64,000 nt of DNA, taken from Ottelia alismoides (taxonomy: Eukaryota > Streptophyta > Magnoliopsida > Alismatales > Hydrocharitaceae). Every line of letters begins with the position of its first letter. Positions within the stretch are counted from its first letter, which is position 1. The stretch is taken from assembly GCA_037367405.1 (NCBI GenBank), contig JAZKJV010005536.1, positions 496,001 to 560,000 of the forward strand, in the 5' to 3' direction. The translations under genes were made by a program, and so were the position numbers. Below the pieces are notes generated by a model, which saw only the letters and a list, made by a program, of their open reading frames with translations, was not told where the DNA came from and did not search any database. Shown here piece after piece: positions 56,042-64,000 of this stretch.

Positions 56042-59020
56042 TGACGAACCGCAAAATTGTCCCTTTAATAATGTGTTTTTAGCACATGGAATCATCATCG
56101 TAGTCGGGCCGATTCGGGTCGTCAAAACGATCACCTCATGTGAATATATGCCATAAATCAAAATGAGGTGATCGAAAATTTATTTTACTTGGCAAGATAC
56201 TAAGGTCGAACTCAGGGACACGAGCCTCTCTCGTATTAATCAGATTTAAGTGTGTTTAACTAAGTGTTGAGTTCAAGGCATATAGGTCAAAACACGCAAA
56301 GACAAAATAAAACATGACATGACAAGATAATGCATTCAAAGTAAACATGCATTTTTTTATCAATTTTTATAATGTAAATGAATGGACATGCAAAGCAAAT
56401 GATATGCCCTATAAAAATCACTTGAACCATAGCAAAAAAAATTGCAAGTCAAACTGAGTCAGCATTAAGAAGCCTTCTACTCTTGTTAAGCAAGTGGGCA
56501 TGATACATAAAGCGATCAAGACACTTAGATAATAAAATAATACATCACAGTTCATAGTATCAAATCTGAAATTTAACCATGCCATAGTGAAGAGGACGAG
56601 AAGAGCTTCAAAACGAAACTGAAATCAACTTGATTGGAGCTATGTAGCTCAAGATATTCAAGTTCAAAGATAAGGGCATAAATGAAAGAAAAACATGAAA
56701 AGATAACTACAAACAGGTCCAGGGAGGGACTAAAATGTAAATATGTAAAGTAAGTGGACCTTCCCTGTAATTTACCCACTGTGCACGCCCGCTGCACGTG
56801 ATAGGGACCTGTTTGCAAATTGAAGAAGGCGGCTGGGCTTCCCTGCAAATTACCCAAGAAGCACGTGCTCGGCACACGCTTCCCCAGGCTCGGGTCGATC
56901 TGAGGTTCGGAGGAGGCCCGGGTTGCTTCGGCGTGGCTCGGGCGGAGGCTTTGGCTCGTTGCAGGCTCGGACAAGGCTCGGCGGATGCAAGCCTCTGGTT
57001 CGATGGCGGAGGCTCGGGGGCGCTTCTGGTGTCGCCACGTGGCTAGGCAACAACCATCCGATCGTGGTAATCGAATGGTTGTTATGGGCTTCTGGTGGGT
57101 CGACGTGTAGGCACTGGGACCATTGGATCGAGTTGATCCAACGGTAGCTGGAGAAGCGGGTCTGAGCGACGTGGCTGAATCGGAGCCGTCGGATGATGAG
57201 CATCCGACGGCATCTGCTTCTCCATCTTCATCGTTTGCTGGCGGCGGGAATCGAGCTCCGGCGAGGGCACCCCGACTCCGCCGCTCTCTCTCGGTCACGG
57301 TAGACCTCCCCCGAGCCCAATTAAGGGTCGTCGATGAAGCGGGGAACTCGGGGAAGGTCTAGGAGGCTCTGGCGTCGATCATCGGAGCTAGGAGGACGAC
57401 TGCAAGGTCGATGAAAGCGGCGCCGGCAGAGCTCCGGCCATTCAAGTCTTCGGATACCTGCAAGTTAGTAGATAGCCGAAGCGGTGAAATGGTGCGTGCG
57501 TGAGTTGATGTGGGAGCTCATAGGGGCGAAGGGAACGAGGAGCTCGGTGCTCCTCCGCCGCTAGAGCGGAGGAGGTGGTCGGAGGCGAAGGGGGGTATGG
57601 AAGAAAGGGGAGGTGAGCGGAAGCGTGCGCGTGGAAGGGGAGTCGGAGGCGGAGCTGTTGGGATGGTCATCGGAGCGTGGGGATGGCCGGATAGGCCTAG
57701 AAAATTAAAAGAAATCAACTAAAAATACAGAGGAAGAAGAAGGAGGAGCTTACCTGATCGGAGCGGAGCGGGGCCTGTGCTCGAGGTCATCGGAGGACCT
57801 CGGGGTCATCGCTGGACTCCCCCGGCTACGGGGAGCAGCTTGGCGGAGGCGGAGCTCCGCAGACCTGGCCTACCATGGCCAGGGGTCGTCGCCGGGGCGG
57901 ACCTTCGTCTTCGCGTTCCTCACCGCCCCCTCGCTGTCACCGGGGGGCGGGGCTCGCTGGGAGGTTTCCCACATAAAGGCGGACCCGGCGAAAGGTGGGG
58001 GAAGCGGCTTATTTGAAGGGTGGAGTTGGCGGAGGTAATGGTGGCCGACGTGGGTTTGTGGTCAGTTGCGGGGCGACTGGAAGGGAGTTGCGGGTAGCTT
58101 AGTCGCGGGCGAGGGTCGTGGTTGATGGAGGAAGGACGTGGGGCTATTGGCGAGTGGAGGTGATGGAAGGTGAAGACTGGAAAAAATGGAAGGGGCGAGG
58201 TCTTCGCGAGTGGTGATCGTGGGAGAGAGGACGAGGCGAGAGGTTGACGATGCAGATCAGCCGTTGGATCTGGAGATCCAACGACCTACGTTTGGGCGCT
58301 GAAGGACGGCCAGGATGAGATCGGAGGCGATATGATCGACGGGATCGGGTTGTGACACGTGGAGCGCTACTGATGAGGCGCTGGCGGACGGCTCAGATGA
58401 AGGAGCGGATGATCGAGTGGATGAGGAACGTCAGGGGAATGAGCGGCCGAGATGGACGATCGGGAGCGCGATCGGAGGGCACCAGTCTGCGCCACGTGGC
58501 ACGCTCTGGTGAGAGCGCTCACGTGCGGTGCAGATTGAAGGTGGGGATGATCGAAGGGTTGAAGGCTATCGGCTGGCGTGGAGGGATGGGGGCCGTTGGA
58601 TCTCAGGGGGAGATCTAACGGCCAGGAGTGGTGGCGGATGATACAAAGGGGCCGGGCCACGTGGCGCCCCCAAATTGGGCCACGTGGCCCAATCAGATTA
58701 TTAGGAAGGTTTTTCTTATTTTTGAGGGCCCTATTGGCCGATTTTGAGAAAACTCAAAACATGAAAGTTGTAGATCTTGATGAGATCTACAAGTTTCATG
58801 TTGACCAAAACTCGAAAAGAGATCAAACAAGGGCCCGAAATATTTTGGAGGGTATTTTTAAGGTTAAAAATACCACAGATTTTTGTTTTGCCAATTTTTT
58901 GTGGTTTTTAATTTATTAAGGACTCTGTTAATTATTAGACATTAACAGGGAATTATTGACAAGCTTTTAAGCAAGGGGGTTAATTATGTGAAATAAAGAT
59001 GATGAAACTGAGGTTCATCA
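56042..59020 (-). repeat. Element D LTR (5' copy)
   Basis: 2979 bp, about 99 per cent identical to 49926-52903 by eye. U5 stem-loop 56183-56219, hairpin 58760-58800, terminal near-palindrome 59000-59020. Confidence 0.93.
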
Positions 59021-59022
59021 AA

Positions 59023-59163
59023 ATACTAGACAGGGATATCAAGAATTTAAGAAAAAAAGAGGTACCTCTAGTTAAAGTATTGTGACGGAACCAAGAGTTT
59101 GAAGAAGCCACATAGGAACCTGAGTTAGATATGAGAGAAAAATACCCCTATTTGTTTGAATGA
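59023..59163 (+). pseudogene. pol: Chromodomain at integrase C-terminus of outer element
   Basis: In plus frame from 59023: ILDRDIKNLRKKEVPLVKVL, then a TGA where the family has Trp, then RNQEFEEATWEPELDMREKYPYLF and the natural stop at 59161. EATWEPE is the chromodomain core; in chromoviruses the domain binds histone marks and directs integration into heterochromatin. Element D separates it by 9 kb from the rest of integrase. The aromatic cage residue normally at the TGA is lost. Confidence 0.88.
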
Positions 59164-59298
59164 TAACATTATGTATTGTGTGTACCTTCATTATAAATGC
59201 AATGACTTCCATTCTCTTTAAGGTTGTTATGTTTTCAATCCTCTTTAATGTTTCTATGCCTACATTGTAAGTCTTGAGGATGATACTTCCTTTAAGGT
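59164..59298 (+). other. 3' untranslated region and polypurine tract remnant of outer element
   Basis: GTCTTGAGGATGATACTTCCTTTAAG at 59270-59295 corresponds to the GTCGAGGACGAAACTTNNNTTAAG-like stretch that precedes the polypurine tract in plant gypsy elements. CTTTAAGGTTGTTAT occurs twice (59215 and 59290), suggesting a local duplication across the tract and LTR start. Confidence 0.55.
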
Positions 59299-61874
59299 TG
59301 TTATAATTTTAAAACCTCGAACTTGGTCATCTATCAGATCCTAAATCATAAGATCCGTCTCATCAAGAGGAAACTAACAGATATTGTTCTGTATGAATCG
59401 GACTTCGTTTTGAATTGTTATTATTTTCAAAAGAAAGAGAAGTAGGAGGCTTAAGATGTTATTAACCGGTAATGACCATCATTAGGACTAATTAAACACG
59501 ATTAAAGAAACAAATGATAGATTGAGGATCACTAATGACCATTAACGAATACTAATCAATGGTTAGCAAAAGTAAAGCATAAGATGCGAAAGTTAAATCA
59601 TGATTAGTGAAAGTTAATCATGATTATTGTTAATTAAACATCGTTAGTGAATCTAGAATCTTATGGAAAGTTATAACTTAAGCCTTAAGTTTTGAATAAG
59701 ACTTGGCCGAAACCATGGGCCAAAACCATGAGCCAAAAAAGAGAGCCAAAACCATGGGCTGCTAACTGCGATTAAGGTCTAAACCATGGTTAGTGGTTTT
59801 CTAGAGCATATAAATTCCCCTCTACCCATTCATTCTCTACGATTTCCACTACCACCACTACCTCGAGCGATGGCGAAGCACTGTCAAAAGGACGAGGAGG
59901 AAGAAGGTACGATCCTCTCCTACTTGTCTTTATAAGTAAACTCTAACTTGAGCAAGGTTTTCGATTCATATTCTTCTGGCTTAGTTTCCAATTCATCTTC
60001 CTTTTTCGTTTCATTTTCTGTTGTGGTTCGAGGAGAAGTCTGTGTATTACCCTACTTAGTACGAACGACAATGCACATCAGTGAATCCCATGATTGGTCA
60101 CACTTTCACTCACCTAAGACGCGTGGTGTCTACCGATTCTCTATCTATTGCAGTTTGATTATATTCTTTCAGTTTCGTTGTTGTTTTCCTCTCGACGATT
60201 TTATAGAGGAAACTATTTTTGTTTTTTTAAAATATGTCCTGATATAAGGGGAAACTCTGCCAAAAATTTCATGGAAATATATCCCAATATAAGAGGAAAC
60301 TCTGCCGAAATTTTTCTAGAAATATCACCTTGTATAAGGGGAAAGCTCTGCTGAAATTTCAAGAGAAAATATGTTCTTTGCGTTCTTCAAGTTCTTCATT
60401 CCTTCTCATGTTCTTGGCACATTCTTAGTGTTTTTAATATGAAAATGAAATTCGATCGTTTCAAGAACCATAAATCATCCTTTTTGAAAAAGAATCACGA
60501 TAAAGCACTGCATACGTGAGAGAGCTCGATTAGGTAACAAAATCCTTCCTTTTAATGTTGGATTTTCATATGAGATTGTTAAGATTTCTAATTTTATGCT
60601 CCTTGCTACGAAGAACCCTAATTTGGTTATTTTTGAGACAATATGAAAAGTTTATGTGTGATTTCAACTAAAATAAGGTTTAAGCATCGAGTTGATGTAG
60701 TGGCTTGGAAAGTTCGGGTTTGGAAGTTAAAATGAGAATAAATATGGGTATATAAATATATGAATTAATATATATGTGAGGCTATACTCAATGTTGATGA
60801 TTGTGCAAATCGAAGACTTAATAAAAGAATTGCATCATGGGAATTGATGTGTATTAATTTGGATCCTGAAAAGGATCGTGTCTTATGTTAATAATGACTG
60901 GAAGTAGAAATACAGATCGGGCATGCAACCTATAGGTTTGTCGGAATGAACCTGCATTCCCGTTTCCCTATGTAGGAGGTACGCGGTTGCCTTGTTATGA
61001 TAAGTGCGCATGAAATGAATGATTTGCAATGCGTGGTACTGGGTGCCAATATATTCAGGTTGACCGATGGAAGATGTGGTCGTGCCATGTGGAGGCATGG
61101 GTGATTCAATAGCAGTTGGGTCATGATAACATGTATTTAAAGCTGCTAGGTTATGTGAATAAAGGTTCGCCCGAGATTTTAAGCAACCAGATCTTCGAGG
61201 ACAGTGTGCTCCTTTGTTTTCCAGGCTGAGGGTTTGAAACATTGGGTAATAAAAGAAAAGAAAAATTGTCAGGGTAGTATTGGAGGATTGGTTGAGGTGG
61301 CGTGAGGTGGCATAAGCTCTCCAGATCAATGCAATCTCCAATCTTGAAGTGTCCACAACTTCGGACTCCATGAATGGTGGGGATCCCCTGGACTAATCCT
61401 TGACGTGGAATAAAAAGGAATATGACTTAAACTAATGAGAAATGAAACTTTTTGTGATAACAAGTTTTGAAAAATTACACATTTGTTTGGTTTTCTCTTT
61501 TTCATTACTTAGCATTGGCTAATTGTTATCCTATGATTTATGAAAAAACCAACAGGTGTCAGCGAGCCATCATAAGGACTTTAATAGTCCAGCCAGCTAA
61601 CATCATAGTCATCCAGCCAACCACAGTAGCTTTACTTTGTAAGATAGTAATATTTTTGTGTATTTCCTTTTCAGTTGATGTACATGTAAATGGTTATAGT
61701 GGGACAATGTATCATGTAAGCTTTATTTTATGAATGGAAAAGTGTTGAAATACTTCCTTCTGAGTATTTTTAATTGCAGTCTGTTTCTGAATGTTAGTTG
61801 TAATTGCAGAATAAATTATTGCTTGGTAACCAGATCAGGTTATGAGAGGATCCGATAGCCCAGAATTGGGGTCG
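59299..61874 (+). repeat. 3' LTR of outer chromovirus
   Basis: Starts TGTTATAATTTTAAAACC, decayed from the usual TGTAACACCCC-type start, and matches 1-1968 from 59367 onward. It has a TATA box at 59809-59816 and 585 bp (60719-61304) not found in the 5' copy. Minus-strand ORFs at 60883-61371 lie in that extra part and match nothing I recognise. The end merges with element E. Confidence 0.85.
59809..59816 (+). promoter_or_regulatory. TATA box of outer 3' LTR
   Basis: TATAAATT, aligned with TATAAATA of the 5' LTR. Confidence 0.5.
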
Positions 61875-62490
61875 TGATGGAACGATCCTTGCTCTTCATG
61901 TAGAATATGGAAGAACTTAGTGCCAGATCTCCTTCCCTTTATCAGATTTTTAAACGCCACTGCTGAATGCATTTCAGAGCCAACTAGATAGCTTCTTGGA
62001 GATCGTCCGGAGTTGCTGGTGCCTTCGGATTAGTCTAGATCTCATTGTGATGAGATCTGGAGTTCGAATAAGAATTGGCCTGCCCAGAGTCCAAGTTGGA
62101 CTTAAATCCCCTTGTTTGGCCTCCTCTTGGTCTAAGACCTAAACCAAAAAGTTCAGGGCTCGAAGACGATCATCCTCGACCCTTGGGTTGAGAAAAAACC
62201 GGTGGAATGGTCAGGTGGAGGTTTTCTAACGAGGTGATGGAGACCTTGATATCCTAGTTCTGAACAAGATCATGGGATGATTCAGGGTGACAATAGGTGA
62301 AGAGAGAAGGATGCAAAGATGATCAGGATGGTCAGACAACAATTAAATTACGATGAATAGAGTTCGGAGCCTAGAGCTCTGACGAACTTTGTTTTTTATT
62401 TTTAAAATAAAGTGGATGAAATTAGCTAAAGTAAAATGCAAGGTTATACTAATACTTCTCCAATGAATTGAAGAAGAAAAAGAAACAGAA

Positions 62491-62499
62491 GCTCACCTG
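62491..62499 (-). promoter_or_regulatory. Splice-donor-like site in element E
   Basis: CAG|GTGAGC on the minus strand, about 195 nt downstream of the TATA box. Confidence 0.4.
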
Positions 62500-62690
62500 C
62501 TCGATGTGGTAGGGAGCAAAGATCGCATATAGGAGCTTCAACGAGCGGTTGAATCGCCTCAAAATTGCCTTCTCCTCGTTGTGGCTTGATGGAGACCTCT
62601 TCCTGTCATAAATGGTCGCTCCAAGCTTCGATCCAAGAGGTCAAAAGTGAGTCAAGAGGGATTAAAATTCGAATCAAAGATGGGGGTTTG

Positions 62691-62698
62691 ATTTTATA
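62691..62698 (-). promoter_or_regulatory. TATA box in element E
   Basis: TATAAAAT on the minus strand. Confidence 0.5.
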
Positions 62699-64000
62699 GT
62701 AGTGACGTCGAGGATCAAAAGATTTAGGGTTTCTACATATATCGATTCGTTTTTATCTAATATCTTGGTCTGGAGTCAAAGATCAATCTATGGAAAAACT
62801 TTCATGAAATGGTCGAGTTGATTCGAATAATAAAGAGTGAAGGAACAATTGGTGAAATGAGGAAGTCAACGGTTCTGACTAAGCTAGAGGAGGGGTGGGG
62901 TTAGTTGACCGGCGAGTCAACCGAGGCTACGCCCTTAATGGGCCACATCAACCGCAAAGAGATAAAATAGAAGTAAAAAGGGAAATAAAATGAAAATAAA
63001 ATAGTAAATGATTTTTTTAATTATTTCTTAAAACATGAAATTTTTCTTATTTTATGTACTATTTTAGGTGTTTTTTATTTATTTATATCGACCTATTTAT
63101 TATTTGTTAATTTTTTATAGGTATAATTATAGGTGTAAATACTTATAATGTGTATTTGACTTTTATTTTGTATTTTATATTTTATTATTTTATATACATA
63201 CGTTATATATTTACAATATATTTAAATATGTATTTACATATTCTTATTTTATTTTTATGAGTTTATTTGTGTATTTAAATAAATGTGTATATGTAAAATA
63301 TATGTATAATATACCTATGTATTTTATTATAGTATTTATTTATTTTAATGCTTTTTTATTGATTTCTTTCTATGTTTATATTTTTAATATGATTCAAATA
63401 ATATTTACAGGGATTTAAAAATTAAAAAAGAGTGAACATATAATGAATGAATTAAATGAATAAAAATATATAGGTATACACTATAATTGGACTAAAAATG
63501 CCAACTTTTGTATCTTAACACCAATTTTAATGAAATCACTTTCTTTAGATAGATAATTTAATTTAGAGTACAAAAGATGAGTTTGGTCAATTTTGAGTTC
63601 ATATGGAGAAGATATGGATATGTGGTCTTGTTTACAGGTTTTTCATCTGTCTGTCCCATACACATGGTACGCTATTTTCATGTGCTATTATTTTTTTATT
63701 TTTCTATGTATTATTACACACATGTTTTGTGTTGAAAACATCTTTATTTGAAGTGCGTAAGAGTGTGTAAAATTAGTGTAAGTTTGAGCTATATGTAGTG
63801 TACTGGTCACCTGGGCTTTCTAGGTGATAGTGTTATTTTGTATGTATTTGTTTGCCCTTATATTCCCCTACTTTATTCCTTGTCGACCATTTCAATATTA
63901 ACTTAGTCTTGGAGTTTAGGGTCAGTCAGTATTTATAATACTTCCTTTCTTTTCTTTTTTTCTTTTTTTTATTTTGTATTTAAATATATGTATTTAAGCA

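Larger units (their letters stand above)
49926..59020 (-). mobile_element. Element D: non-autonomous Athila-like LTR retrotransposon, nearly non-coding
   Basis: Starts TGACGAAC and ends TTCATCA, with AAATA on both sides (49921-49925, 59021-59025). LTRs are 49926-52903 and 56042-59020, about 2.98 kb each, differing at roughly 25-30 places by eye, so this is a young insertion. The minus orientation follows from the intact tRNA-Asp primer site (56022-56039) and polypurine tract (52904). The 3.1-kb internal part has no gag, protease, RT or integrase, only a 69-codon ORF and a hairpin array. Enzymes must come from an Athila element such as B. Confidence 0.93.
1..61874 (+). mobile_element. Outer Ty3/gypsy chromovirus (Tekay/Del-like), host of the nested insertions
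   Basis: This is the oldest unit in the window. Two diverged LTR copies face each other at 1-1968 and 59299-61874. Between them, in plus order, lie an initiator-tRNA-Met primer site, gag, zinc knuckle, protease, RT, RNase H, integrase and a C-terminal chromodomain, which is the order of plant chromoviruses. The coding region is split twice: element A sits between protease and RT, and element D between integrase and chromodomain. Removing both brings the parts into normal order. Every domain carries stops or frameshifts, so the element is dead. About 68 bp of the 5' LTR, judged from the 3' copy, lie left of the window. The family call rests on the RT, integrase and chromodomain residues and on gene order. 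Confidence 0.9.
61875..64000 (-). mobile_element. Element E: probable Athila-like LTR, cut by window end
   Basis: Sequence begins TGATGGAACG, similar to the LTR starts of A, B and D, right at the end of the outer LTR. It has a minus-strand TATA box (62691-62698) and splice-donor-like site (62491-62499), spaced as in B and D. At 63495-63610, CCAACTTTTG, CAATTTTAATGAAAT and GAGTTCATATG match in order a stretch of the B LTR (29761-29870). The U5 motif seen in A, B and D is not found. No ORF; AT-rich from 63000. The other LTR and internal part would lie right of the window. Confidence 0.5.

Noticed and set aside
60883..61371. 162-codon minus-strand ORF
   Set aside because: Lies in a segment present in one LTR only; no domain, AT-rich, likely chance.
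63000..64000. Very AT-rich tail as origin or matrix attachment region
   Set aside because: Composition alone; no repeated motif that would support it.

Overview
The window is plant nuclear DNA made almost entirely of nested retrotransposons. I see no host gene, tRNA, rRNA or CRISPR array. Every recognisable element belongs to a plant lineage: a chromodomain-bearing Ty3/gypsy element of Tekay/Del type, Athila-type Ty3/gypsy elements primed by tRNA-Asp, a Ty1/copia element primed by initiator tRNA-Met, and an RTE-like LINE ending in (TTG)n. This points to repeat-rich heterochromatin of a flowering plant; I cannot name the species.

Layout. The outermost and oldest unit is the Tekay-like element (plus strand). 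Its 5' LTR is cut by the window start, and its 3' LTR ends near 61874. Its gag and protease lie at 2166-3999, RT, RNase H and integrase at 47305-49920, and the chromodomain only at 59023-59163, because other elements were inserted. Element A (4000-47299, minus) landed between protease and RT (site duplication CTCAG/CTCAA). Element B (16891-45417, minus, Athila with gag-pol) landed inside the upstream LTR of A (GGGCA). Element C (17902-27860, minus, Ty1/copia) landed inside an LTR of B (AAATC). An RTE LINE (10803-13094, plus) landed inside the reading frame of A (19-bp duplication). Element D (49926-59020, minus, almost no coding) landed independently between integrase and chromodomain of the outer element (AAATA). 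From about 61875 to the end, sequence resembling another Athila-type LTR begins (E). Nesting fixes part of the order: outer, then A, then B, then C, with D and the LINE later than their own hosts. LTR pair divergence, judged by eye, agrees: outer and A old; B, C and D young.

How the parts relate. B carries Athila gag, protease, RT, RNase H and integrase with a handful of stops and frameshifts. A and D lack RT and integrase but share cis signals with B: a tRNA-Asp primer site (degraded in A), a TATAGGGGG-type polypurine tract, a 21-bp palindromic LTR terminus, a U5 stem-loop next to a conserved motif, an LTR hairpin around a GTAGATCT core, and an array of short hairpins each ending in a polypurine-tract-like sequence. 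This looks like one autonomous family plus non-autonomous parasites using the same signals.

The points most worth a second look are the hairpin/polypurine array, the orphan ORF of A that stays in frame across the LINE, element D (which joins the A-type start codon region almost directly to the array), the matching TATA and splice-donor-like sites in the LTRs of B, D and E, and the copia element whose LTRs are young but whose coding region is dead.
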